A stretch of DNA of 64,000 nt, taken from Burkholderia sp. FERM BP-3421 (GTDB lineage: Bacteria > Pseudomonadota > Gammaproteobacteria > Burkholderiales > Burkholderiaceae). Below, piece by piece: positions 53,205 through 62,337 of this stretch (position 1 is its first letter; the number at the start of each line of letters is the position of its first letter). Both the position numbers and the translations under genes were made by a program. Below the pieces are notes generated by a model. That model was given only the letters and a program-made list of their open reading frames with translations. It did no database searches and was not told the origin of the DNA. The stretch is taken from positions 1,860,001 through 1,924,000 of the forward strand of contig NZ_CP117782.1 in assembly GCF_028657905.1 (NCBI RefSeq), written 5' to 3'.

Positions 53205-56046
53205 GGTCATGCGGGTCTGCGTGGTGGGCCGAGGCGGGCGGGTCGAGCCGGCGCGCCGGGGCGGAATCGGGGTCGTCGTCCGCCGCGTCCGGCTCGGGCG
53301 GCGGCGTGTCGACGGGCAAGGTGAACCAGAAGCGCGCGCCGACGACCCGGCCGTCCGGCGCGATGCGGTTGAGCGCGCCGATCCGGCCGCCGTGCGCGTC
53401 GACGATGGCGCGGCAGATCGCGAGCCCGAGCCCGATGCCGGGCGTCGCCGACTCCTTCTCGCCGCGCGTGAACTTCTCGAAGATGCGCGTTTCCATGCCC
53501 GCCGGCAAGCCCGGCCCGCGATCGTCGACATGCACGCGCACGAACGGCTGGCCGTCCTCGGTGAGGCGTTCGGCGCCGATCTCGAGCGGCGAATCGAGCG
53601 GCGTGTATTTCGCCGCATTCTCGAACAGATTCGCGAACAGGCGCTCCATCAGCACCGCGTCCATCTGCAGGAGCGGCAGGTCGGCCGGCAGCCGCACCTG
53701 CGCGGGATGGCGCGCGAGCACGCGCTTGCACGCGGCCAGCGCCGCGCCGATCGTCTCCTCGAGCAGCGACCACTGGCGCTTGAGCTGCAGGCTGCCGGCC
53801 TGGAGCCGCGCCATGTCGAGCAGGTTGGTGACGATGCCCGTCATGCGCAGCGCCTCGTCGTGGATCGACTCGACCAGTTCGTCCTCGCGCCCCACGGCCG
53901 CGCCGCTGTCGCGCACGGCCGCGCGCGCGTTCGCGAGCATCGACGACAGGCCCACGATCGCCGTGAGCGGCGTGCGCAGATCATGCGAGATCGCCGACAG
54001 CAGCGAGTTGCGCAGCCGTTCCGACTCCATGCTGACGAGCGCGTCGCGCGCGATGTCGACGTAGTGCACGCGTTCGAGCGCGAGCGCGATCTGCGCGGCG
54101 AACGCATCGAGCATGCGCTCCTGCTCCGGCACCCCCAGCTCGCCCGCCTCCCGGGTCACCACCGCGAGCACGCCGCGGGTGCGCATCGGCGCCTTCAGCG
54201 GCAGGTACAGCGCGGCCGCCGCGGGCAGCGTGTCGGTGCCGCGCCCCGCCGGCTTCTGCTGGTCGTACACCCACTGGCCGACGTCGATGTCGAGCGACGC
54301 GCCCGTCAACGTCACCATCTCGTCGGGCTCCTCGATCTTCTGCTGAACCTGGTCCGCGCTGTCCGGCAGCAGCATCGCGACGCGCGCGCGGAACACTTCC
54401 GCCACGTGACGGCTGCCGATTCCGACGATCTGCTCGGTGGTCAGCGCGGCCGCCAGCTCGCGCGCCATCGCGTACATCGCGCCCGTGCGCCGCTCGCGGC
54501 GCTGCGCGACGGCCGCCTCGCGGGTCAGGCTCGACGTCAGGTGGCTGATCACGAGCGAGGTCAGCAGCATGCCGAGGAAGGTCAGCACGTACTGGGTGTC
54601 CGACACCGTGAACGACATGCGCGGCGGCACGAAGAAGAAATCGAACGCGGCCACCGCCAGGAACGACAGCAGCACGCCCGGCCCGCGCCCGAGCCGCACC
54701 GCCGCGAACACGACGCCGAGCAGGTACAGCATCACCAGGTTGGTCAGGTCGAGGCGCTCGTGCAGCAGGCTCGCGACGACCGTGATCGCCGCACAGATCG
54801 CGGCCGCGTAGCCATAGTGGCGCGGCGGCGAGCGGTGGCCGGCGAGGCTCGCGAACGCGTCGCGCCAGCCGCCCGGATGCGCGTCGGCGGCGGCCGCGCG
54901 CGGATCGTCGACCGCCGACGCGCGGATCAGCATCAGATCGAGATCGCCCGCGCGCTCCGCGAGCCGTTCGCCGAACGGCCGCACGATCCGGCGCGCGAAG
55001 CCGGTCTTCGGCGAGCCGCCCGCCACCACCTTCGAGACGTTGCGGACCTGCGCGTAGCTGACCAGCATCGCCACCGCGTCGGCGCCCGCGAGCGTCGCCG
55101 TCTCGGCGCCCAGCTCGCTCGCGAGCCGCAGCGCATCGAGGGTGCGCTGCCGCTTCGCGTCGGGCAGCCGCTGCAGGCGCGGCGTCTCGACGTACACCGC
55201 GATCCAGTCCGCCTTCAGGCTCGCCGCGAGCCGCGCGGCCGCGCGCACCAGGGTCGGCGCCTCGGGACCGGGGCCGACGCACACGAGGAGCCGCTCGCGC
55301 GCCTGCCAGATGCGCTGGATCGAGCGGTCCGCGCGGTATTCGCGCATCTGCGCGTCGACCCGGTCGGCGGTGCGCCGCAGCGCCAGCTCGCGCAGCGCGA
55401 TCAGGTTGCCCTTGCGGAAGAAGTTGCGCACCGCCCGCTCGGCCTGCTGCGCCATGTAGACCTTGCCGTCGCGCATCCGCGCGAGCAGCTCCTCGGCGGG
55501 CAGGTCGACCAGCGTCACCTCGTCGGCCGCGTCGAACACCCGGTCCGGAACCGTTTCCCAGACGCGGATCCCGGTGATCGCGCCGACCACGTCGTTGAGG
55601 CTCTCCAGATGCTGAACATTGACCGTCGTGTAGACGTCGATGCCCGCGTCGAGCAGTTCGTAGACATCCTGCCAGCGCTTGAGGTGACGGGCGCCCGGCA
55701 CGTTCGAATGCGCGAGTTCGTCGACGAGGATCAGCTGCGGCTTGCGCGCGAGCGCGGCGTCGAGGTCGAACTCGCCGAGCGTGCGGCCACGATAGTCGAT
55801 CTGGACGAGCGGCAGCACCTCGAGCCCGGCGAGCAGCGCGGCGGTCTCGCCGCGGCCGTGGGTCTCGACGATGCCGACCAGCACGTCAACGCCCTCGCCG
55901 AGCCGCGCGCGCGCGGCCTGCAGCATCGCGTAGGTCTTGCCGACGCCCGCGGACGCGCCGAAGAAGATCTTCAGCGTACCGCGCTGTTGTCGTTCCGCGT
56001 CGCGCTGCAGCTTGTCGAGAAGTTGGTCGGGATCGGGGCGGTTCAT
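53197..56046 (-). CDS. kdpD: KdpD sensor histidine kinase
   Basis: KdpD senses potassium limitation/osmotic state and phosphorylates KdpE. The 949-residue protein has an N-terminal KdpD domain with Walker A GASAGVGKT (G30-T38) and Walker B-like LILVDELAHSN. A USP-like domain, four membrane helices (about residues 405-500), and a GAF-like domain follow. The kinase core (SAISHDLRTPLTAIVGLSSM with the phospho-histidine; FANLFENAAKYTP) closes it. The start MNRPDPDQLLDKLQ was chosen over an upstream frame. Separated from kdpC by a terminator. Confidence 0.94.
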   Translation of the reverse strand: MNRPDPDQLLDKLQRDAERQQRGTLKIFFGASAGVGKTYAMLQAARARLGEGVDVLVGIVETHGRGETAALLAGLEVLPLVQIDYRGRTLGEFDLDAALARKPQLILVDELAHSNVPGARHLKRWQDVYELLDAGIDVYTTVNVQHLESLNDVVGAITGIRVWETVPDRVFDAADEVTLVDLPAEELLARMRDGKVYMAQQAERAVRNFFRKGNLIALRELALRRTADRVDAQMREYRADRSIQRIWQARERLLVCVGPGPEAPTLVRAAARLAASLKADWIAVYVETPRLQRLPDAKRQRTLDALRLASELGAETATLAGADAVAMLVSYAQVRNVSKVVAGGSPKTGFARRIVRPFGERLAERAGDLDLMLIRASAVDDPRAAAADAHPGGWRDAFASLAGHRSPPRHYGYAAAICAAITVVASLLHERLDLTNLVMLYLLGVVFAAVRLGRGPGVLLSFLAVAAFDFFFVPPRMSFTVSDTQYVLTFLGMLLTSLVISHLTSSLTREAAVAQRRERRTGAMYAMARELAAALTTEQIVGIGSRHVAEVFRARVAMLLPDSADQVQQKIEEPDEMVTLTGASLDIDVGQWVYDQQKPAGRGTDTLPAAAALYLPLKAPMRTRGVLAVVTREAGELGVPEQERMLDAFAAQIALALERVHYVDIARDALVSMESERLRNSLLSAISHDLRTPLTAIVGLSSMLANARAAVRDSGAAVGREDELVESIHDEALRMTGIVTNLLDMARLQAGSLQLKRQWSLLEETIGAALAACKRVLARHPAQVRLPADLPLLQMDAVLMERLFANLFENAAKYTPLDSPLEIGAERLTEDGQPFVRVHVDDRGPGLPAGMETRIFEKFTRGEKESATPGIGLGLAICRAIVDAHGGRIGALNRIAPDGRVVGARFWFTLPVDTPPPEPDAADDDPDSAPARRLDPPASAHHADPHDHE

Positions 56047-56099
56047 GCGAATGCGGGGTCTCCGGGCACGCGATGGAACGAATTGTCGTTCGAAATCGC

Positions 56100-56134
56100 C
56101 AAAAAGGGAAAGGCGGCGCCGGATCGGCGCCGCC
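56100..56134 (-). terminator. Terminator between kdpC and kdpD
   Basis: On the transcribed strand GGCGGCGCCG, a three-base loop, CGGCGCCGCC, followed by TTTCCCTTTTT. A 10-bp GC stem with a T-rich tail, about 46 bases after the kdpC stop and upstream of kdpD. It should insulate or attenuate kdpDE relative to kdpFABC. Confidence 0.75.
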
Positions 56135-56179
56135 TGCATCAGGACGGTCGGTCGGCGCGCCGCCGCGCGGCGAGCCGCC

Positions 56180-56761
56180 TCAGTGCGCGGCCTGCGCGGC
56201 GTCCAGCGCGAGGTTCAGCTTCAGCACGTTCACGCGCGCCTCGCCGAGCACGCCGAACTGGCGGCCGCTGGTGTTCGCCGCGACGAGCTGCCGCACGGCG
56301 TCGGCCGGCAGCTTGCGCGCGTGGGCCACCCGCTCGACCTGGTAGTCGGCCGCGGCCGGGCTGATTTCCGGATCGAGGCCGCTGCCGGAGGCGGTCACGA
56401 GGTCGACCGGAACCGGTTTCGAGAGGTCGGTGCCAGCCGCCTTCAGCGCGTCGAGCCGGCCCTTGACCTGATCGGACAGCGACGGATTCAGCGGCCCGAG
56501 GTTCGAGCCGCCGGAACCGGTCGCGTTGTACGGCATCGGCGTGGTCGCCGACAGGCGGCCCCAGAAGTACCGCGGCGCATCGAACTGCTGGCCGATCAGC
56601 GCGGAGCCGACCACCTTGCCGTTCTGTTCGATCAGGCTGCCGTTCGCCTGCGCGGGAAACACGGCCTGCCCGAACACGGTCATCACGGCCGGATAGGCGA
56701 GGCCCGTGATGGCGACCAGCACGACGAACACGACGATGAGCGGACGAAAAAGCGATTTCAT
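56180..56761 (-). CDS. kdpC: Potassium-transporting ATPase subunit C
   Basis: KdpC is the single-pass accessory subunit that stabilises the KdpFABC complex. The 193-residue protein has an N-terminal membrane helix (LFRPLIVVFVVLVAITGLAY) and a periplasmic/extracytoplasmic domain with the family motifs YFWGRLSATTPMPYNATGSG, DLVTASGSGLDPEISPAAAD and KLPADAVRQLVA. Starts 12 bp after kdpB. Confidence 0.95.
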   Translation of the reverse strand: MKSLFRPLIVVFVVLVAITGLAYPAVMTVFGQAVFPAQANGSLIEQNGKVVGSALIGQQFDAPRYFWGRLSATTPMPYNATGSGGSNLGPLNPSLSDQVKGRLDALKAAGTDLSKPVPVDLVTASGSGLDPEISPAAADYQVERVAHARKLPADAVRQLVAANTSGRQFGVLGEARVNVLKLNLALDAAQAAH

Positions 56762-56773
56762 GACGGTATTCCT

Positions 56774-58870
56774 TTAAACCCAGCCGAAAGCGGCGAGCAC
56801 GATGTCGATCAGCTTGATGCCGACGAACGGCACCAGGATCCCGCCGAGCCCGTAGACCAGCAGATTGCGGCGCAGCAGCGACGCGGCGCCGAGCGCGCGA
56901 TAGCGCACGCCCTTGAGCGCGAGCGGAATCAGCAGCACGATGATCAGCGCGTTGAAGATCACCGCCGACATGATCGCGGACGACGGCGTCGCCAGATGCA
57001 TCACGTTGAGCGCGTTCAGCTGCGGATAGGTCGTCGCGAACGCGGCCGGAATGATCGCGAAATACTTCGCGACGTCGTTCGCGATCGAGAACGTGGTCAG
57101 CGAGCCGCGCGTCATCAGCATCTGCTTGCCGATCTCGACGATCTCGATCAGCTTGGTCGGGTTCGAGTCGAGATCGACCATGTTGCCCGCCTCCTTCGCC
57201 GCCTGCGTGCCGGTGTTCATCGCCACCGCGACGTCCGCCTGCGCGAGCGCCGGCGCGTCGTTGGTGCCGTCGCCCGTCATCGCGACGAGCCGCCCCGCCG
57301 CCTGATGCTCGCGGATCGTCGCGAGCTTGGTCTCCGGCGTGGCCTCGGCCAGGAAGTCGTCGACCCCGGCCTCGGCGGCGATCGCGGCGGCGGTCAGGCG
57401 GTTGTCGCCCGTCACCATCACGGTCTTGATGCCCATCTTGCGCAGCTCGGCGAAACGTTCCTTGATGCCGCCCTTCACGATGTCCTTCAGCTCGATCACG
57501 CCGAGCACGCGCGCACCGTGGCCCGCGTCGCCCGTCTGCAGGTCGGCCACCACGAGCGGCGTGCTGCCGCGCCGCGCGACGTCGTCGACCGCGCGCCGCA
57601 CTTCGTCCGGGAAACGACCGCCGTGGCTCTCGACGTAGCGCTTGATCGCATCGGCCGCGCCCTTGCGGATCTCGCGGCCGGGTAGATCGACGCCGCTCAT
57701 GCGGGTCTGCGCGGAGAAGCCGAGGAAGGTCGCGTGCAGCGCGCCCATGTCGCGCTGGCGGATGTTGAAGCGCTCCTTCGCGAGCACCACGATGCTGCGG
57801 CCTTCCGGCGTCTCGTCGGCGAGCGACGACAACTGCGCCGCATCGGCCAGCGCCTCCTCCGTCACCCCCGGCGCCGGCACGAACAGCGAGGCCTGGCGGT
57901 TGCCGAGCGTGATCGTGCCGGTCTTGTCGAGCAGCAGCACGTCGACGTCGCCCGCCGCCTCGACCGCGCGGCCCGAGGTGGCGATCACGTTGGCCTGCAT
58001 CATGCGGCTCATGCCGGCCACGCCGATCGCGGACAGCAACCCGCCGATCGTGGTCGGGATCAGGCACACCAGCAGCGCGACGAGCGCGGTGATGGTCACC
58101 ACGTGGCCCGCCTTCATCGCCTCGACCGAGAACATCGAAAACGGCAGCAGCGTCGCGGTCGCGAGCAGCATCACGATGGTCAGCGCGACGAGCAGGATGG
58201 TCAGCGCGATCTCATTCGGCGTCTTCTGGCGCTTCGCGCCCTCGACCATCGCGATCATGCGGTCGAGGAAGGCCTCGCCCGGGTTCGCCGTGACCTTCAC
58301 CACGATCCAGTCGGACAGCACGCGCGTGCCGCCCGTGACCGACGAGAAGTCGCCGCCCGACTCGCGGATCACCGGCGCGGATTCGCCGGTGATCGCCGAT
58401 TCGTCGACCGACGCGACGCCCTCGATCACCTCGCCGTCGGCCGGGATCGTATCGCCGGCCTCGACCAGCACCACGTCGCCCTTGCGCAGGTCGCTCGCGG
58501 TGGTGATGCGGATCGGCGATTTCGGATGCGGCTCGTTGAGCTTCTTCGCCATCACATCCTTCTTCGCGCTGCGCAGCGAGGCGGCCTGCGCCTTCGAGCG
58601 CCCTTCCGCGAGCGCCTCGGCGAAGTTCGCGAACAGCACGGTGAACCACAGCCACAGCGCGACCGCGAGGATGAAGCCCGCGGGCGCCTCGGCCTGGCCG
58701 GCCAGCGCGGCGATCCACAGGATCGTGGTCAGGATGCTGCCGGCGTACACGCAGAACATCACCGGGTTGCGGAACTGCGTGCGCGGCGTGAGTTTCTTGA
58801 ACGAATCCACGATCGCCGGGCGCACCAGCGCCGGGTCGAACATGGATCGCGTAGCGGAATGTTGATTCAT
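56774..58870 (-). CDS. kdpB: Potassium-transporting P-type ATPase subunit B
   Basis: KdpB is the ATP-hydrolysing P-type ATPase subunit. The 698-residue protein has the phosphorylation motif DKTGTIT (aspartate near residue 315), the actuator signature AITGESAPVIRESGGD (TGES), and the hinge motif MTGDGTNDAPALAQADVAVA. Seven membrane helices are expected. It lies 55 bp after kdpA. Confidence 0.97.
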   Translation of the reverse strand: MNQHSATRSMFDPALVRPAIVDSFKKLTPRTQFRNPVMFCVYAGSILTTILWIAALAGQAEAPAGFILAVALWLWFTVLFANFAEALAEGRSKAQAASLRSAKKDVMAKKLNEPHPKSPIRITTASDLRKGDVVLVEAGDTIPADGEVIEGVASVDESAITGESAPVIRESGGDFSSVTGGTRVLSDWIVVKVTANPGEAFLDRMIAMVEGAKRQKTPNEIALTILLVALTIVMLLATATLLPFSMFSVEAMKAGHVVTITALVALLVCLIPTTIGGLLSAIGVAGMSRMMQANVIATSGRAVEAAGDVDVLLLDKTGTITLGNRQASLFVPAPGVTEEALADAAQLSSLADETPEGRSIVVLAKERFNIRQRDMGALHATFLGFSAQTRMSGVDLPGREIRKGAADAIKRYVESHGGRFPDEVRRAVDDVARRGSTPLVVADLQTGDAGHGARVLGVIELKDIVKGGIKERFAELRKMGIKTVMVTGDNRLTAAAIAAEAGVDDFLAEATPETKLATIREHQAAGRLVAMTGDGTNDAPALAQADVAVAMNTGTQAAKEAGNMVDLDSNPTKLIEIVEIGKQMLMTRGSLTTFSIANDVAKYFAIIPAAFATTYPQLNALNVMHLATPSSAIMSAVIFNALIIVLLIPLALKGVRYRALGAASLLRRNLLVYGLGGILVPFVGIKLIDIVLAAFGWV

Positions 58871-58925
58871 TGCAATCCTCAGATGCCCATTTGCAGAGGG
58901 GCTTGTATCGTGGTCTCCGGCCGGC

Positions 58926-60737
58926 TTACTGGCCGCCGCCGGTGAACAGCATCAGATGCTCGACGCCCGGGCCGAGCGCCAGCGCCGGCACGTAGGTCAG
59001 CGCGCCCACCAGCAGCACCGTGCCGAGCAGCAGCACGACGAACAGCGGCCCGTGGGTCGGCATCGTGCCGCCCGTCGCGGCGATCCGCTTCTTCGCGGCA
59101 AGCGAGCCGGCGATCGCGAGCACCGGGATGATCGTGCCGAAGCGGCCGAACCACATCGCGATCGCGGTCATCCAGTTGTAGAACGGCGTGCCCACGGTCA
59201 GGCCCGCGAACGCGCTGCCGTTGTTGTTCGCGGCCGAGCTGAACGCGTACAGGATCTCCGAGAAGCCGTGCGGGCCGGGGTTCGCGATACCCGCCTTGCC
59301 GGCGGCGCTGAGCACCGCGACCGAGGTGCCGACCAGCACGAGCATCGGCGTCAGCAGCACGACGATCGACACCATCTTCATCTCGTAGGACTCGATCTTC
59401 TTGCCGACGTACTCGGGTGTGCGGCCGATCATGAGGCCCGCGACGAACACCGCGAGCAGCGCGAACACCAGCATCCCGTAGAGGCCGGACCCGACGCCGC
59501 CGAAGATCACCTCGCCCAGCTGCATCAGCAGCATCGGCACGAGCCCGCCGACGGGCGTCAGCGAATCGTGCATCGCGTTCACCGCGCCGCACGACGCGGC
59601 CGTGGTCGCGACCACGAAGATCCCCGTCTGCGCGATGCCAAAGCGGGTTTCCTTGCCTTCCATGTTGCCGCCCGCCTGCAGCGCGCTCGCCGACTGGTCG
59701 ACGTGCAGCGCGCTCAGAACCGGGGTGCCGCCCTGCTCCGCGCTCACCTCGATGCCGATCGCGACCACGAGCGCGACCGTCATCGCCGCGAGCACCGCGA
59801 TGCCCTGGCGGCGATCGCCGATCATGCGGCCGAACACGATGCACAGCGCGGCCGGGATGATCAGGATCGAGAAGATCTGCAGGAAATTCGAGAACGGCGT
59901 CGGGTTTTCATACGGATGCGCCGAGTTGCCGTTGAAGAAGCCGCCGCCGTTGGTGCCGAGCATCTTGATCGCTTCCTGCGAGGCGACCGGCCCCATCGCG
60001 AGCGTCTGCGACTTCACCTGGGTCGGCACCGTGACCGGATTGCCCTGCGCGTCCTTGACCGGGTTGCCCTGCGCGTCGAGCTTCGGCGCCGCGTAGGTGG
60101 TGGTCTGCAGGGTCGGCACGTCCTGGTAGGACTTCAGGTTCTGGATCACGCCCTGGCTCATCAGCAGCGCGGCGACCACGGCCGCCATCGGCACCAGCAC
60201 GTACAGCGTGACGCGCGTGACGTCGATCCAGAAGTTGCCGATGGTGCGCGCGGTATGACGCGCGAAACCGCGGATCAGCGCGATCACGACGACGATCCCG
60301 GTCGCGGCCGACAGGAAGTTCTGCACCGTGAAACCGAGCATCTGCGTCAGGTAGCTGACCGTCTGCTCGGGCGTGTAGTCCTGCCAGTTGGTGTTGGTGA
60401 CGAAGCTGATCGCGGTGTTGAACGCACCGTCGACCGTCATCGCGCCGAACTGCTGCGGGTTGCCGGGCAGCCCGCCCTGCACGCGCAGCAGCCCATAGAG
60501 GAACAGCACGCCGAGCACGTTGAACGCGATCGTCGCGACCGCGTACTGCTTCCACGTCATCTCCGCCTGCGGATCGACGCCCGCGACCCGATAGAGCGCG
60601 CGTTCGAGCGGACCGAACACGCGGTTCACGCGCGACGCGCCTTCCATCACGCGCGTCAGGTAACCGGCCACCGGCACCGCGGCGGCCAGCAGGATCACGA
60701 CGAACAGCGCCGCCTGGAACAGATTGTTCGCATTCAT
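58926..60737 (-). CDS. kdpA: Potassium-transporting ATPase subunit A
   Basis: KdpA is the K+-selective channel-like subunit of Kdp. The 603-residue protein has ten or so membrane helices. Four selectivity-filter-like segments are present, including SFVTNTNWQDYTPE, GTNGGGFFNGNSAHPYENPT and SAANNNGSAFAG. The ATG overlaps the kdpF stop as ATGA. An extended frame upstream reads through kdpF and was rejected. Confidence 0.96.
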   Translation of the reverse strand: MNANNLFQAALFVVILLAAAVPVAGYLTRVMEGASRVNRVFGPLERALYRVAGVDPQAEMTWKQYAVATIAFNVLGVLFLYGLLRVQGGLPGNPQQFGAMTVDGAFNTAISFVTNTNWQDYTPEQTVSYLTQMLGFTVQNFLSAATGIVVVIALIRGFARHTARTIGNFWIDVTRVTLYVLVPMAAVVAALLMSQGVIQNLKSYQDVPTLQTTTYAAPKLDAQGNPVKDAQGNPVTVPTQVKSQTLAMGPVASQEAIKMLGTNGGGFFNGNSAHPYENPTPFSNFLQIFSILIIPAALCIVFGRMIGDRRQGIAVLAAMTVALVVAIGIEVSAEQGGTPVLSALHVDQSASALQAGGNMEGKETRFGIAQTGIFVVATTAASCGAVNAMHDSLTPVGGLVPMLLMQLGEVIFGGVGSGLYGMLVFALLAVFVAGLMIGRTPEYVGKKIESYEMKMVSIVVLLTPMLVLVGTSVAVLSAAGKAGIANPGPHGFSEILYAFSSAANNNGSAFAGLTVGTPFYNWMTAIAMWFGRFGTIIPVLAIAGSLAAKKRIAATGGTMPTHGPLFVVLLLGTVLLVGALTYVPALALGPGVEHLMLFTGGGQ

Positions 60738-60826
60738 TCGATGTCCTCCGCGCGCAGCAGCGCATAGACGAGGTATGCGAACAACAGGGCGGTGGACGCC
60801 CCGGCCAACCACAGCATCCAGCTCAT
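60734..60826 (-). CDS. kdpF: Potassium-transporting ATPase subunit F
   Basis: A 30-residue single-helix peptide, MSWMLWLAGASTALLFAYLV then YALLRAEDIE, with the typical KdpF ending (LLRAE). It stabilises the KdpABC complex. ATGA overlaps at both ends: with the upstream 35-residue ORF and with kdpA. It is too short for most gene finders. Confidence 0.9.
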   Translation of the reverse strand: MSWMLWLAGASTALLFAYLVYALLRAEDIE

Positions 60827-60930
60827 GAACGCCCCCCGCGACCGTATTGCGCAAGCTTCTCGCAGCCGGCGATCAACGCGAAGATCAGTGCCGCGAACAG
60901 CACCAACCCACCTACATACACCGCATCCAT
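60823..60930 (-). CDS. Small single-pass membrane ORF at head of kdp operon
   Basis: A 35-residue ORF, MDAVYVGGLVLFAALIFALI then AGCEKLAQYGRGGRS, with one membrane helix (about residues 5-22) and a short polar tail containing one cysteine and the AGCEKL motif. A GGAG ribosome site lies nine bases upstream, and its stop overlaps the kdpF ATG (ATGA). Similar short ORFs with a CE-K/R-L tail seem familiar to me ahead of kdpF in other proteobacteria. Function unknown; a Kdp accessory peptide is an inference. Confidence 0.65.
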   Translation of the reverse strand: MDAVYVGGLVLFAALIFALIAGCEKLAQYGRGGRS

Positions 60931-60968
60931 TTTTATGTTCTCCGTCTTCGGAATCAGACGGATAGAAC

Positions 60969-60999
60969 GTTATGGGAATGCGTGTAAAGGACGGGTCAA
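60969..60999 (-). promoter_or_regulatory. kdp promoter
   Basis: TTGACC (60999-60994), 19-bp spacer, CATAAC (60974-60969) on the minus strand. The long spacer and poor -10 suit an activator-dependent promoter, and the KdpE-like box centres about 59 bp upstream of the predicted start. Confidence 0.45.
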
Positions 61000-61010
61000 A
61001 GGTCTGACGA

Positions 61011-61031
61011 GGGGTGTAAAAAACACGTAAA
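61011..61031 (-). promoter_or_regulatory. KdpE-box-like operator
   Basis: The minus strand reads TTTACGTG followed by TTTTTTACACCCC. As I recall the E. coli KdpE site (TTTATAC, seven T, ACACCCC), 17 of 21 positions agree. Location upstream of kdpFABC and the linked kdpDE genes support this reading. Confidence 0.65.
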
Positions 61032-61036
61032 CGACG

Positions 61037-61059
61037 CCGCCGGGGCAAGGCCCCGGCGG
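61037..61059 (-). terminator. Weak terminator after quinone oxidoreductase
   Basis: A 9-bp perfect stem (CCGCCGGGG/CCCCGGCGG, five-base loop) lies about 39 bases after the gene's stop on the transcribed strand; the tail has only scattered T. It lies right beside the KdpE-like box. Confidence 0.45.
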
Positions 61060-61097
61060 GTGCGGCCGGCGCGTGGCGGCCGGCCGGAGGGGATCGC

Positions 61098-62072
61098 TCA
61101 GGGAACCAGGATGGTCGAGCCCGTGGTGCGGCGCGCTTCGAGATCCTCGTGCGCGCGCGCGACCTCGGCGAGCGGATAGCGCTGGCGGATGCTGGTCGCG
61201 ACCTGGCCCGAACCGAGCACGTCGAACAGCTCGGCCGCGTTGCGTTCGAGATCGGCGCGCTTGCCGATGTACGAGAACAGCGTCGGGCGCGTGAAGAACA
61301 GCGAGCCGCGCGACGCGAACTCCTTCGAGTCGATCGGCGGCAGCGGGCCGGAGGCGTTGCCGAAGCTCACGAAGTAGCCGAGCGGCGCGAGGCTGTCGAG
61401 CGAGCCGACGTAGGTGTCCTTGCCGATCGAGTCGTAGACCACCGGCACGCCCGCGCCGTTCGTCAGCTCGCGCACGCGCTGCGTGAAGTTCTCGCGCGTG
61501 TAGACGATCGGATGGTCGCAGCCGTGCGCCTTCGCCAGTTCCGCCTTCTCGTCCGAGCCGACCGTGCCGATCACCGTCGCGCCGAGCGCCTTCGCCCATT
61601 GGCAGACGAGCAGCCCGACGCCGCCCGCGGCCGCGTGGATCAGGATCGTGTCGCCCGCCTTCACCGGATAGGTGCGGCGCAGCAGGTAGTGCGCGGTCAG
61701 GCCTTGCAGCATCACCGACGCCGCATCGTCGTAGCTGATCGCGTCGGGCAGCTTGACGAGCTTCTCGGCGGGCACCACGCGCTCCTGCGCATACGCGCCG
61801 GGCGGCTGGGTCACGTAGGCGACGCGATCGCCCGGGCGCAGCGCGGCGACGCCCGCGCCGACCGCCGTCACTTCGCCCGCCGCCTCCATCCCGAGGCCGC
61901 CGGGCAGCGGCTGCGGATAGAGCCCGGTGCGGAAATAAACGTCGATGTAGTTGAGACCGACCGCGTGGTGCTTCACGCGCACCTCGCCGGCCTGCGGCTC
62001 GCCGACCTCGACGTCGACCCACTTCATCACGTCCGGACCGCCCGGCTGGTCATAGCGGATTGCTTTCGGCAT
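61098..62072 (-). CDS. NADPH:quinone reductase (zinc-independent MDR)
   Basis: A 324-residue QOR-type reductase starting MPKAIRYDQPGGPDVMKWVD. The nucleotide-binding segment HAAAGGVGLLVCQWAKALGA is present, and DTILIHAAAGGVG is diagnostic of the crystallin-like quinone oxidoreductases. It would reduce quinones with NADPH to semiquinones or hydroquinones. It is a second, distinct paralogue from the enzyme at 19.5 kb. It has no operon partners. Confidence 0.92.
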   Translation of the reverse strand: MPKAIRYDQPGGPDVMKWVDVEVGEPQAGEVRVKHHAVGLNYIDVYFRTGLYPQPLPGGLGMEAAGEVTAVGAGVAALRPGDRVAYVTQPPGAYAQERVVPAEKLVKLPDAISYDDAASVMLQGLTAHYLLRRTYPVKAGDTILIHAAAGGVGLLVCQWAKALGATVIGTVGSDEKAELAKAHGCDHPIVYTRENFTQRVRELTNGAGVPVVYDSIGKDTYVGSLDSLAPLGYFVSFGNASGPLPPIDSKEFASRGSLFFTRPTLFSYIGKRADLERNAAELFDVLGSGQVATSIRQRYPLAEVARAHEDLEARRTTGSTILVP

Positions 62073-62271
62073 GCGTCGTACTCCTGGGTTCGATGTTCAG
62101 GGGAGATTCGGCCGTCTTGCGACGGGACGCATGATTCTCGCGCGTTGGCGGATTCCTTGCTGACGCCGCCCCGGGACGCCGGCGCTGCGCGCCGTCAAAT
62201 AAATCGGACGAAAGGATAAAGACAGGTTCGTCGGTGCCGTTATGTCGGGCGTCGGTCAAGCCGCACCGGCG

Positions 62272-62295
62272 TGCAGATGTGCAGATGTGCAGATG
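62272..62295 (+). repeat. Three 8-bp tandem repeats
   Basis: TGCAGATG occurs three times in a row, in the 360-bp spacer between the quinone reductase and methylglyoxal synthase genes. Simple-sequence repeats of this size can vary by slippage. The spacer otherwise holds only the doubtful remnant at 62338-62497. Confidence 0.75.
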
Positions 62296-62337
62296 TGCCG
62301 TCCAGTCAAACTCCAAATCAAATCAAGGATCCGAGTC

